Below are positions 26,438 through 35,036 of a stretch of 64,000 nt of DNA, one piece after another. Below the pieces are notes generated by a model, which did not search any database, had not been told where the DNA came from, and saw only the letters and a list, made by a program, of their open reading frames with translations. The translations under genes were made by a program, and so were the position numbers. The DNA is from Rhodobacter sp. (GTDB lineage: Bacteria; Pseudomonadota; Alphaproteobacteria; Rhodobacterales; Rhodobacteraceae). Where the stretch lies: positions 1-64,000 of the forward strand of contig JAIXRW010000055.1 of assembly GCA_027484985.1 (NCBI GenBank). Reading direction: 5' to 3'. Numbering within the stretch: position 1 is the first letter of the stretch; the number at the start of each line of letters is the position of its first letter.

Positions 26438-27559
26438 CTAGGCCGTGTCCGACAGGGCAACCGCCAGCCCGTTGGCCCGCAGCAGCCGATGGCGCATCGC
26501 CACGCGCAGGTCTTCGGCCACCATCTCGCGGCACATCTCGCGCGCGGTGATCTTGGGCGTCCAACCCAGCTTGGCCTTGGCCTTTGACGGATCGCCCAGC
26601 AGGGTTTCCACCTCGGCGGGCCTGAAATAGCGCGGGTCCACACGCAGCACCACCTGCCCCGGTTTCACCCCATGCGGCATGTTCGAATGGACAGCCCCCA
26701 CCACGCCCACCTCGTTCACCCCCTCGCCCTCGAACAGCAGGGTGAAGCCCAGCTCCTCGGCGGTCCAGCGGGCGAAATCGCGCACGGAATGTTGCACGCC
26801 GGTTGCGATAACGAAATCGTCGGGCGCATCCTGTTGCAGCATCATCCACTGCATGCGGACATAATCCTTGGCGTGGCCCCAATCGCGCAACGCCCCCAGA
26901 TTGCCCAGATACACGCAATCCTGCAACCCTTGCGCGATAAGGGCAAGGGCGCGGGTGATCTTGCGGGTGACAAAGGTTTCACCCCGGCGCGGGCTTTCGT
27001 GATTGAACAGAATGCCGTTGCAGGCATACATCCCATAGGCTTCGCGGTAATTCACCGTGATCCAGTAGGCATACATCTTGGCCACGGCATAGGGGCTGCG
27101 CGGGTGGAACGGGGTCGTCTCGCTTTGGGGCACCTCGCGCACCTTGCCGAACAGTTCGGACGTTGACGCCTGATAGAACCGCGTCTTGCCCTCAAGCCCA
27201 AGAAACCGGATCGCCTCGAGCAGGCGCAGCGTGCCCATGGCATCGACATCCACGGTGTATTCGGGGGCCTCGAAACTGACAGCCACATGCGATTGCGCGG
27301 CCAGATTATACACCTCGTCCGGCTCGACCTCGCGCAGGATGCGCGTCAGGTTGGAACTATCGGTCATATCGCCGTAATGCAGCCGAAGCCGCGCCCCGCC
27401 TCCTTGCGGATCGTCGATCAGATGGTCGATCCGCGCCGTGTTGAACATCGAGGACCGGCGCTTGATGCCATGGACCTCATACCCCTTGTCCAGCAGGAAT
27501 TCCGCCAGATAAGACCCGTCCTGCCCGGTGATGCCCGTGATCAATGCGCGCTTTGTCAT
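26438..27559 (-). CDS. gmd: GDP-mannose 4,6-dehydratase
   Basis: This 373-residue enzyme converts GDP-D-mannose to GDP-4-keto-6-deoxy-D-mannose, the precursor of GDP-L-fucose and GDP-D-rhamnose. [13 protein letters not shown] (9-21), the [12 protein letters not shown] segment, catalytic T133, E135, Y157 and K161, and the [12 protein letters not shown] region fit canonical Gmd. The ATG at 27559 begins 2 bases before the end of the preceding methyltransferase gene; an upstream ATG at 27577 is less likely. It is followed directly by fcl. Confidence 0.96.
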   Translation of the reverse strand: MTKRALITGITGQDGSYLAEFLLDKGYEVHGIKRRSSMFNTARIDHLIDDPQGGGARLRLHYGDMTDSSNLTRILREVEPDEVYNLAAQSHVAVSFEAPEYTVDVDAMGTLRLLEAIRFLGLEGKTRFYQASTSELFGKVREVPQSETTPFHPRSPYAVAKMYAYWITVNYREAYGMYACNGILFNHESPRRGETFVTRKITRALALIAQGLQDCVYLGNLGALRDWGHAKDYVRMQWMMLQQDAPDDFVIATGVQHSVRDFARWTAEELGFTLLFEGEGVNEVGVVGAVHSNMPHGVKPGQVVLRVDPRYFRPAEVETLLGDPSKAKAKLGWTPKITAREMCREMVAEDLRVAMRHRLLRANGLAVALSDTA

Positions 27560-27560
27560 G

Positions 27561-28109
27561 TCAGGCCACCGCTTCAAGGTTCAGCGAAACCAGCGTTCCG
27601 TTTTCCTTGTCCATATGCGGCAGATAGGCCTGCGAATAATCGTCCAGCCACGCATGGTCGGTCAGCCGCCAGTCCCACCGCCGCACCTGCGCGAAGCCCG
27701 CCGCAAGCAGCGCGCGCGTCAGGTCGGCCTCGTCAAAGATCATTCCGTGAAAATCGTTGCGGTCCCGCTGCCCGCCACTGACAAGACCGCGCACCCCTTC
27801 GATCCCATCGGCCAGTTGACCCGCCAGATACAGCCGCGCCGCCACCGCAAAATCCGGCACAGCCAGCCGCAGCACCCCACCCGGACGCAACACCCGCCGC
27901 CATTCGCGCAGCGCCGCCTGATAGGTCATGCGCCCGAAATGTTCCAGCACATGCGACGCATAGATCAAGGCGACCGTGCCATCCCCAAGGAACGACAGGT
28001 CCTCGACCGGACCACAATGATCGACATGCGGATAGCTTTGCACGTCAATATGGAAAAACCCCGGAATACGCTTGGCGCCACACCCAAGGTGCAATCTGAT
28101 GTCAACCAT
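27561..28109 (-). CDS. Class I SAM-dependent methyltransferase
   Basis: This 182-residue methyltransferase is of the short type common in lipopolysaccharide loci, with [18 protein letters not shown] at the N-terminus, [13 protein letters not shown] as the post-II motif, and [18 protein letters not shown]. It heads the leftward run that continues through gmd, fcl and the fucosyltransferase. It may methylate a deoxysugar of this glycan. GGGACAG lies 3-10 bases before the ATG. Confidence 0.85.
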   Translation of the reverse strand: MVDIRLHLGCGAKRIPGFFHIDVQSYPHVDHCGPVEDLSFLGDGTVALIYASHVLEHFGRMTYQAALREWRRVLRPGGVLRLAVPDFAVAARLYLAGQLADGIEGVRGLVSGGQRDRNDFHGMIFDEADLTRALLAAGFAQVRRWDWRLTDHAWLDDYSQAYLPHMDKENGTLVSLNLEAVA

Positions 28110-28511
28110 TCTGTCCCAAACCGGCCCAGATCAGGGCCTTCTGAAAACCTGTCGCCCAAACTGCGATTGAATTACCGTTGAACACAAAAACGCGGGCCAA
28201 ATCGCCTCGCGGGCGTCCCGCGCGATACGCGAACGAAACCGTGGCACCACGGGGTCGGACCACTGAAACGCAGCCATACCCGCCACACTGATCATCCGCC
28301 ATCCGCCACCGGGTCGCAAGCCCTTTTGCCCGCCGCGCGCCGACCGCAACACGCCATCATCGGCCGCGCCGCACCGCAGCGTAAGACATTCCGGCCGGGG
28401 CGGCACCGATCCGCGGCACATGAGCACGCAGCGCGAACGGGTTGTGAACGGCGGCGAAGTCTTGCAAGCTGCCTGCCTGCGGGGTTGCGGCGACTTCAGG
28501 GGAAACGACTG
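28110..28511. promoter_or_regulatory. Divergent intergenic region between glycan and aromatic loci
   Basis: These 402 bases separate the leftward fucose operon from the rightward aromatic catabolism cluster. The segment 28150-28190 is AT-richer and is the best place for promoters. A frame upstream of 28512 can be read in phase with the regulator but has no family-like content, so I treat it as non-coding. No operator repeat stands out. Confidence 0.4.
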
Positions 28512-30020
28512 ATGGCAGATGAAAGCCACCCCCCGGTTGCCGCTTCGTCGGCGCGGGGAAGCCTGTCCTGTTTCGGCATCCGTCAGGGCGATTTGCTGCG
28601 CGACTTCGGCCAATGGGCGCGGCTGCATCTGGGCATGACGCGGCTTGTCTATGTGGCTCCGTCGCCCGCGCGGCTGCGAAAGCCCGCCTTTCTGGCCGGA
28701 AAGGGCGCGTTCGAGGTGATACCCGCCGCCGAGATGGGGTTTGAACGGGTGCCGATCTCGCTGCGCGCGGTGGGGCGGGCAATGGCCGACCGGCTTTCGG
28801 GCGCGCCCCAGGGCACGGTCCTTGCGGTTGATATGGGCTGGGGCCTGCAAACCGCCTCGGCCACCGCCAATTTCGAAGGCTGGACCGGCGTTGCCGCCGA
28901 TCTGGCCGAGGCGACAGGCCACACGGTCGTGTCGCTTTACAATCGCAGCCTGCTAATCGACGAACACCTGCTCGCGGCCCTGCGCGGTCATTCTGCCGTG
29001 CTGACCCCCGAAGGCGTGGTGGATAACCCGCATTGGCTGCCCCGCGCGCTGCAAGAAAAGGGCACCCTGCGCGAACATGTGAACCACTGGCTGGGCGGCC
29101 TGTCGCCCAGTCTGATCCGCAACAACCCCTTTGCCGACCGGCACGCCGCCGAAGGCGCCGATCCGATGTGGCTTCTGGGCCGCCGCGCCGAAGAAAAGGT
29201 GATCCCCACCGAAGAAGCCGTGCGCGAACGCTGGAAAATCCGCTGCTTCGGCCGCCTGCGCGTCTATCGCGCCGATGGCAGCCAGATTGACTGGGCCGCA
29301 TCGGGCGGCGCTACGATGAAGACAAAGACCCTGTTTGCCTATCTGTTGCAGCAGGGCGGCAAGGGGGCGCAGACCGATGATCTTGCCGATCTTCTCTGGC
29401 CCGATGCCACCAGCATCGAGGCCGCGCGCAACCGCCTTTACCACACGGTGGGCTGTCTGCGGCAGGCGCTTGATGGCGGGTCAGCCCGGCGCGGGGCCAG
29501 CACGGTCCGGCGCGATGGCAACAGCTATGTGCTTGTCCCGCCCGAACGCAGCTGGCTCGACATCTCGACCTTCGAACAGCTGTGCCGCCAGTCGCAAAGC
29601 CATCTCAAGGCGGGCGATCTGGACGAATCCCTGATCTGCCTGCGCGCGGCAGACCGGCTTTATTCCGGCGACCTGTTCGAAGACATCCCCGCCGAATATG
29701 TCGATGACCAGGAACGTGACTGGTGCTGGACCCGCCGCTACTGGCTGCGCGACATGTATCTCAAGGTGCAGCGCGATGCCGCCCGCATCTACCGCCGCCG
29801 CGCCGACCATTCCGCCGCCCTCAGCCATTGCAACAAGGCCCTCGCACTCGACCCGCTGGCCGAGTTCGCACATGAAGAGGCGATGCAGGTTTTCGCCGCA
29901 CAGGGACGGCGCGAGGCGATCGAACGCCAATACGCGCTCTACCTTGATTCGCTGTCACGATTCGATGACCGCCCGCGCAGCGCGGAACTGGTAAAACTTT
30001 ACCGCAGCCTGACCGCGTGA
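28512..30020 (+). CDS. MEDS-sensor transcriptional activator with winged helix and BTAD
   Basis: This 502-residue regulator has three parts. Residues about 25-190 match the MEDS domain of the DcmR family, with RLVYVAPSPARL, VLAVDMGWGL and SLYNRSLLIDEHLLAALRGH. Residues about 235-320 form an OmpR-like winged helix with FGRLRVYRADG and LLWPDATSIEAARNRLYHTV. The rest is a bacterial transcriptional activator domain (YSGDLFEDIPAEYVDDQ, HCNKALALDPLAEFAHEEAM). It reads toward the P450 gene 122 bases downstream and is the natural candidate regulator of the catabolic genes. The ligand is unknown. The ATG at 28512 begins at the known domain boundary. Confidence 0.83.
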   Translation: MADESHPPVAASSARGSLSCFGIRQGDLLRDFGQWARLHLGMTRLVYVAPSPARLRKPAFLAGKGAFEVIPAAEMGFERVPISLRAVGRAMADRLSGAPQGTVLAVDMGWGLQTASATANFEGWTGVAADLAEATGHTVVSLYNRSLLIDEHLLAALRGHSAVLTPEGVVDNPHWLPRALQEKGTLREHVNHWLGGLSPSLIRNNPFADRHAAEGADPMWLLGRRAEEKVIPTEEAVRERWKIRCFGRLRVYRADGSQIDWAASGGATMKTKTLFAYLLQQGGKGAQTDDLADLLWPDATSIEAARNRLYHTVGCLRQALDGGSARRGASTVRRDGNSYVLVPPERSWLDISTFEQLCRQSQSHLKAGDLDESLICLRAADRLYSGDLFEDIPAEYVDDQERDWCWTRRYWLRDMYLKVQRDAARIYRRRADHSAALSHCNKALALDPLAEFAHEEAMQVFAAQGRREAIERQYALYLDSLSRFDDRPRSAELVKLYRSLTA

Positions 30021-30142
30021 AACAAAATTTCCTGATATGTAACAGCATCTTAACGGCTAAAGAAAAACCAAAGATCACTGTTGCATGTTTGTTTCCAAGC
30101 TGGCCACCGTGCCGGTTCCGCCTTTTCTGTTGGGAGGACAGA
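30021..30142 (+). promoter_or_regulatory. Leader and likely promoter of the cre-like operon
   Basis: This 122-base gap is AT-rich in its first 70 bases and ends with GGAGGA 4 bases before the P450 ATG. It is the likely site of the catabolic operon promoter and of binding by the upstream regulator, although no repeat is obvious. Confidence 0.45.
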
Positions 30143-31393
30143 ATGAACACCATGGCCCCGGCGAAAGCCTGCCCGTTCTCCAATGCTGCCGAAGATTTCG
30201 ACCCCTTCGATCTGACCGATCCGTTCCCCTTTTACGCCTATGCCCGTAACGAGGCGCCGGTGTTCTTTTCCGAAAAGCTGGGCTACTGGGTCGTCTCGCG
30301 CCATGCCGACATCAAGGCGGTGTTCGACGATTGGCAGGTCTTTTCGTCGGAAAACGCGCAGGCCCCGATCCGTCCCTTGGGCGAACCCGGCCGCGCGGTG
30401 ATGAAGGCGGGGGGCTTCACCGCCTATTCCGGCCTGTCGGCCCGCATCCCGCCGGACCACACCCGCATCCGCAAGGTGGCGCAAAGCTGCTTCGGCCCGC
30501 GCCGTTTCAAATCCATCGAACCCCAGATCTATGAAATCGTGAACCGCGAGATCGACAAGTTCGCCCATAAGGGCAGCGCCGATTTCTTCCGCGAATTTGC
30601 CTATGACGTGCCCGCCTATGTGCTGTTCCGTCTGGTCGGCGTGCCCGATGCCGATGTGCCAAAGGTCAAATCATGGGCCGTCAGCCGCGCTGTCCTGACA
30701 TGGGGCGACCTGTCGGACGAAGAACAGATCCCCCATGTTCACAACATGGTGGAATACTGGGCCTATTGCCGCGCCCTTGTCGCCGCCGCCCACCAGAACC
30801 CCGGCGACAACCTGCCCGGCGATATGGTGCGCGCCCAACTGGCCGGCGCTGAAATCAGCGATGACGAAATCGCAGGCGTTCTGTACTCGGTCCTCTTTGC
30901 CGGGCACGAAACCACCACCACCCTTCTGACCAACGCCCTGCGCGAGTCGCTGCTTTCCCGCGACCAGTGGGAAAAACTGACCGCCGACCCCGACAAATGG
31001 ACCGCCGCAACCGAAGAATTCCTGCGCTTTAGCCCCTCGATCGTGGCTTGGCGGCGCCGGGCGCTGCAAGATGCCGAAATCGGCGGGGTCGCCATTCCCA
31101 AGGGGGCGAATATCCTGCTGCTTCTGGGCTCGGCCAACCGCGATGCGACGGTCTTTGATCAGCCTGACCGGCTTGACATTGACCGCCCCAATGCCCGCAA
31201 CCACCTGTCCTTCGGCTATGGCATCCATTTCTGCCTTGGCCAGCAACTGTCCAAGCTGGAATTCGGCATCGCCATGCGCGAACTCGCCCGCCGCCTGCCC
31301 TCGTTGCGGCTGACGCCGGGGCAGGACTTCACCTTCGCGCACAACACCTCGTTCCGGGTGCCCACCGCGCTGCATATCGAATGGGATCTGTGA
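30143..31393 (+). CDS. Cytochrome P450, CreJ-like
   Basis: This 416-residue soluble class I P450 has AGHETTT in helix I (residues 253-259), the K-helix E292-x-x-R295, and FGYGIHFCLGQQ with heme-ligand C364. Ferredoxin and ferredoxin reductase genes lie in the same operon. The genes that follow encode a two-part aryl phosphotransferase, so by analogy with CreJ of Corynebacterium glutamicum it would hydroxylate the methyl group of 4-methylphenyl phosphate. The substrate is inferred from context only. The ATG at 30143 follows a strong ribosome-binding site, and the stop overlaps the next start by one base (TGATG). Confidence 0.9.
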   Translation: MNTMAPAKACPFSNAAEDFDPFDLTDPFPFYAYARNEAPVFFSEKLGYWVVSRHADIKAVFDDWQVFSSENAQAPIRPLGEPGRAVMKAGGFTAYSGLSARIPPDHTRIRKVAQSCFGPRRFKSIEPQIYEIVNREIDKFAHKGSADFFREFAYDVPAYVLFRLVGVPDADVPKVKSWAVSRAVLTWGDLSDEEQIPHVHNMVEYWAYCRALVAAAHQNPGDNLPGDMVRAQLAGAEISDDEIAGVLYSVLFAGHETTTTLLTNALRESLLSRDQWEKLTADPDKWTAATEEFLRFSPSIVAWRRRALQDAEIGGVAIPKGANILLLLGSANRDATVFDQPDRLDIDRPNARNHLSFGYGIHFCLGQQLSKLEFGIAMRELARRLPSLRLTPGQDFTFAHNTSFRVPTALHIEWDL

Positions 31394-32490
31394 TGACCGC
31401 CCCCCTGTCCCCCACCCTTACCGCTCAGGCCGCCATGATCGACGCCCGCTACATCCTGCCCTTCGAAACCGCGCAAGACGCCGACCATCCCCGCATGGGC
31501 GGCAAATGCGCCAGCCTTGCCCGCATGATCGCCATGGGCGTGCCCGTGCCGCGCGGCTTTGCCGTGGCGACCGATGCCTATGCCGCCCATCTGGCGGCGG
31601 GCGGGCTGAATGCCGCGATCCGCGCCCAGCTGTCGCATCTCGACACTCACAACGTCACGGACGAAGAGGCCCGCAGTCAGGCGATCCGCCAACTGGTCAA
31701 TGACCGCGCCATGCCGCCCGAGGTGGAAGCCGCCATCCGTGCAGCCTATGCCCTGATGGCACCGGCCGATGACCTGCCGGTCGCGGTGCGCTCCTCTGCC
31801 ACCGCCGAAGACATGCCCGATGCCAGCTTTGCCGGACAGCAGGACACCTATCTGTGGGTCGTCGGCGCCGATGAGGTGGTGGCCAAGGTCCGCGCCTGCT
31901 GGTCCAGCCTCTTCACCGCCCGCGCCATGAGCTACCGTGCCGACCATGACCTCGGCCAGATCGAGGTGCTGATGGCCGTGGCCGTGCAGGAAATGGTCGA
32001 TGCCCGCAGCGCGGGCGTGGCCATGACGCTTGATCCCATCAACGGCGATCGCACCAAGATCGTGATCGATGCCTCTTGGGGCCTTGGCGAAAGCGTGGTG
32101 TCGGGCGAAATCACCCCCGACAACTTCCTTGTCGAAAAGGTGCTGATGCAGGTGCAAAAGCGCAAGATTTCCGTCAAGACCCACGAAATCATCGCCGACC
32201 CCGCCGCCCGCTGCACCGTCGACCGCGAAGTCGAGGCCGATCGCCAGTCGCAGCCCAGCCTGTCGGATGACGAGGTGATCGCCGTGGCGCAACTGGCGCG
32301 GCGGCTGGAAAAGGCCATCGGCGGGCCGCAAGACCTTGAATGGGCGATTGACCGTCAGGGTCGTCTGGTCGCGCTGCAATGCCGGCCCGAAACGGTCTGG
32401 AGCCAGAAAAAGGCCGCACCGCAAAGCTTTGCCATGGGGATCGAAGGCGTGCTCGGCACGCTGATGGCCCCGATCCAGAACAAAAACTGA
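31393..32490 (+). CDS. PEP synthase N-terminal-like ATP-binding subunit of aryl phosphate synthase
   Basis: This 365-residue protein matches the ATP-grasp half of PEP synthase/pyruvate phosphate dikinase: RMGGKCASLARMIAMGVPVP, VAVRSSATAEDMPDASFAGQ, VQEMVDARSAGVAMTLDP, WGLGESVVSGEITPD and LVALQCRPETVW. It lacks the swivelling histidine and PEP domains, which lie in or are replaced by the next gene. The same split is known for phenylphosphate synthase (PpsB) and for 4-methylphenyl phosphate synthase (CreHI). It should use ATP to phosphorylate the histidine of the partner, which then passes phosphate to a phenol. Confidence 0.85.
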   Translation: MTAPLSPTLTAQAAMIDARYILPFETAQDADHPRMGGKCASLARMIAMGVPVPRGFAVATDAYAAHLAAGGLNAAIRAQLSHLDTHNVTDEEARSQAIRQLVNDRAMPPEVEAAIRAAYALMAPADDLPVAVRSSATAEDMPDASFAGQQDTYLWVVGADEVVAKVRACWSSLFTARAMSYRADHDLGQIEVLMAVAVQEMVDARSAGVAMTLDPINGDRTKIVIDASWGLGESVVSGEITPDNFLVEKVLMQVQKRKISVKTHEIIADPAARCTVDREVEADRQSQPSLSDDEVIAVAQLARRLEKAIGGPQDLEWAIDRQGRLVALQCRPETVWSQKKAAPQSFAMGIEGVLGTLMAPIQNKN

Positions 32491-32522
32491 CCGCCATAAC
32501 GTTTCTCGGGGAGGAGAGACCC

Positions 32523-34337
32523 ATGACTGCACGCACGAGTTTTCCAAGCGCCTATGACCTTGCCGCACCGGCGGGGGCCGAGGCGTGGCGCGACCTGTAT
32601 CCCTATTACCTGATGTTCGCCGACAACCGCCGCGCCGAAGAAGATGGCAAGTTCTGGTTCTGCGACAGCCAGCACTGGCCCAACCCCTTCAAGCCCTTTG
32701 ACGCCGTGACGGTGGAATATGCGGTCAAATGCCTTGGCCAGTATAACACCCGCCATTACCTTGTGCCGCCCGCCAATGGCGTCGATTTCCGCATCCACAA
32801 CGGCTATGTCTATATGTCGCCCGTCGGCGTCGCGCCCGAAAACATCGGCCCCCGCGTGCCGCAATTCATGGACCGCGCAGGCCATTATTTCATGAACTGG
32901 AACAGCCTGCTCGATCAGTGGCTGGTCAAGGTCAAGGCCAACATCGCCGAGATGGAGGCGCTGCGCTTCGACGACCTGCCCGAGGTGGTGCCGGTCGAAT
33001 GGGTCAAGGAAGGCCGCGGTCTCGACAACACCGTCCCGCTGTCGGAAGCCTATGACAAGGCGATCCAGCTGCTTTACCGGACGTGGAACTACCATTTCGA
33101 ATTCCTCAACCTCGGTTATGCCGCCTATCTCGATTTCTTCGGCTTCATGAAATCGCAGTTTCCCACCATCTCCGACCAGTCCATCGCCAAAATGGTGCAG
33201 GGCGTGGACAGCGATCTGTTCCGCCCCGATGACGAGTTGAAGAAACTCGCCAAACTCGCGGTTTCGTCAGGCCTGGCCGCGCATCTGTCGGCCGGTTCGG
33301 TCGATCAGGTTCTGGCCGCGATGGCGGGCAGCGATGCAGGACGCGCTTGGGTTGCCGCATGGGAAGGCGCGAAAGACCCGTGGTTCAACTTTACCTCGGG
33401 CAACGGCTTCTATTCGGATGACAAATACTGGATCGAGCATCTCGACATCCCGATGGGCTATATCCGCGACTACGCCGCCCGCGTGCAAAAGGGCGACGAG
33501 ATTGACCGCCCCACCGCCCAGATCGCGGCCGAGCGTGACCGCATCACCGCCGAATACCGCGACCTTCTCGATGCCGAGGCGCAGGGCGCCTTTGACGGCA
33601 AGCTGGGTCTGGCACGGACCGTGTTCCCTTACGTCGAAAACCACAATTTCTACATCGAACATTGGTCGATGTCGGTGTTCTGGCGCAAGATGCGCGAACT
33701 GTCGGCCCTGTTCCACCGCGCAGGCTTCTGGGAAAACGCCGATGACATGTTCTACCTCAACCGCAACGAAGTGCGCGACGCGCTCTTTGATCTTGGCATG
33801 GGTTGGGGTGTCGGGGCGCCTGCCACCGGCCCGACCTATTGGCCTGCGGAAATCAAGCGCCGCAAGGCGATCCTTGCCGCCCTGCAATCGGCCCCGCCGC
33901 AGCCCGCGCTGAACACCCCGCCTGCGGTGATCACCGAACCCTTCACCATCATGCTGTGGGGCATCACCACCGATGCCGTGCAGAAATGGCTTGTCGGGTC
34001 CAGCGACTCGACCAAGCTCGAAGGCATGGCCGCCTCGCCCGGCGTGGTCGAAGGCCGCGCGCGGGTGATCCGCTCGGCCAGCGACCTTGGCCTGATCCAA
34101 GAGGGCGAAATCCTGGTCACCCCGGTCACGGCCCCCAGCTGGGCGCCCGTCTTCGGCAAGATCAAGGCCACCGTCACCGATATCGGCGGCATGATGAGCC
34201 ACGCCGCCATCGTCTGCCGCGAATACGGCCTTCCGGCCGTGACCGGCACAGGCACCGCGTCCAGCACCATCAAGACCGGGCAGATGCTGCGCGTCGATGG
34301 CACCACGGGCGAGGTGACGATCCTGTCGGCCGCCTGA
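32523..34337 (+). CDS. Phosphohistidine-domain subunit of aryl phosphate synthase, PpsA/CreH-like
   Basis: This 604-residue protein ends in a PEP-utiliser mobile domain with VVEGRARVIRSASDL and DIGGMMSHAAIVCREYGLPAV, whose histidine should carry phosphate. The first 490 residues are unlike PEP synthase and resemble the large subunit of phenylphosphate synthase; this part should bind the phenolic acceptor. GGGGAGGAGAG precedes the ATG at 32523. Length and gene order next to the ATP-binding subunit support a two-component kinase that converts a cresol or phenol to its phosphate ester. Confidence 0.83.
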   Translation: MTARTSFPSAYDLAAPAGAEAWRDLYPYYLMFADNRRAEEDGKFWFCDSQHWPNPFKPFDAVTVEYAVKCLGQYNTRHYLVPPANGVDFRIHNGYVYMSPVGVAPENIGPRVPQFMDRAGHYFMNWNSLLDQWLVKVKANIAEMEALRFDDLPEVVPVEWVKEGRGLDNTVPLSEAYDKAIQLLYRTWNYHFEFLNLGYAAYLDFFGFMKSQFPTISDQSIAKMVQGVDSDLFRPDDELKKLAKLAVSSGLAAHLSAGSVDQVLAAMAGSDAGRAWVAAWEGAKDPWFNFTSGNGFYSDDKYWIEHLDIPMGYIRDYAARVQKGDEIDRPTAQIAAERDRITAEYRDLLDAEAQGAFDGKLGLARTVFPYVENHNFYIEHWSMSVFWRKMRELSALFHRAGFWENADDMFYLNRNEVRDALFDLGMGWGVGAPATGPTYWPAEIKRRKAILAALQSAPPQPALNTPPAVITEPFTIMLWGITTDAVQKWLVGSSDSTKLEGMAASPGVVEGRARVIRSASDLGLIQEGEILVTPVTAPSWAPVFGKIKATVTDIGGMMSHAAIVCREYGLPAVTGTGTASSTIKTGQMLRVDGTTGEVTILSAA

Positions 34338-34345
34338 ACCAACCC

Positions 34346-34377
34346 GAACGGGCCGCCGCCACCACGGCGGCCCGTTC
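34346..34377. terminator. Intra-operonic hairpin
   Basis: A perfect 13-base stem (34346-34358 with 34365-34377) with a 6-base loop lies 8 bases after the phosphotransferase subunit stop. There is no U-tract. It may lower expression of the downstream genes or protect the upstream mRNA. Confidence 0.6.
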
Positions 34378-34421
34378 CCCCCGACGCCCCAACCGCCGTC
34401 CCGATGCCGCAAGGAAGCGCC

Positions 34422-35024
34422 ATGCAGATGCCCGCCCCCCCCACCGCCCGTTACGATGCCGTCTGGCGGCGAGCCGAACCCTACATGCGCGCGCGCAAGA
34501 ACGATGTGCATGTGCCGCTTTCCTTTGACTGGGCGCAGCGCCTTCTGGCCGCGCACCCCGAGGCAGATGCCGACATCGTCTCGCTGGCCATCCTGCTGCA
34601 CGATATCGGCTGGTATTCCATCGACATGGAAGACATCATTGAAAAAGGCTTTGGCCCCAATATGATGCAATCCGATGTTCGCTTTCTGCACGAAAGCGAA
34701 GGCGTCCGCCTGTCGCGCCCCGTGCTGGAAGAAACCGGCTGGGGCGAAGATACCATCCGCGCCGTGGCCGAAATCATCGACGGCCATGATACTCGCCCCC
34801 ATCCCCGCCACCTGAACGACCGGCTGGTCCGCGATGCCGACAAGCTGTGGCGCTTTTCCGTCACCGGCGTTTCTGTCGCCTGCGACTGGTTCAAGATGAC
34901 CCCGCGCCAATATGCCGACCGGCTGGAACATCAGGTCGCCCAACTGGAAACCGAAACCGGCCGCGCCTGGGCCGCGCAGGAATTGCGCGCCACCCGTGCC
35001 GCGTTGATGCTGCATGTGATCTGA
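34422..35024 (+). CDS. HD-domain phosphohydrolase, first copy
   Basis: This 200-residue HD-superfamily protein has H30, the H60-D61 pair in LLHDIGWYS, further histidines near 90 and 122 (IIDGHDTRP), and D140 in RDADKLWRF, which would bind divalent metal. In the cre pathway of C. glutamicum an aryl-phosphate hydrolase (CreD) removes phosphate after P450 oxidation, and this protein is a candidate for that step. A second, related HD protein lies at 36476-37066. AAGGAAG lies 4-10 bases before the ATG at 34422, which decides the start over an ATG at 34404. Confidence 0.82.
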   Translation: MQMPAPPTARYDAVWRRAEPYMRARKNDVHVPLSFDWAQRLLAAHPEADADIVSLAILLHDIGWYSIDMEDIIEKGFGPNMMQSDVRFLHESEGVRLSRPVLEETGWGEDTIRAVAEIIDGHDTRPHPRHLNDRLVRDADKLWRFSVTGVSVACDWFKMTPRQYADRLEHQVAQLETETGRAWAAQELRATRAALMLHVI

Positions 35025-35036
35025 AGGACAAAGCCG

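Noticed and set aside
31216-32568. Open frame of 450 codons on the minus strand
   Set aside because: Antisense to the ATP-binding subunit; His/Gly/Asp-rich without domain features.
33267-35015. Open frame of 582 codons on the minus strand
   Set aside because: It is antisense to the aryl phosphate synthase subunit and first HD gene, with the composition of a mirrored GC-rich frame and no motif.
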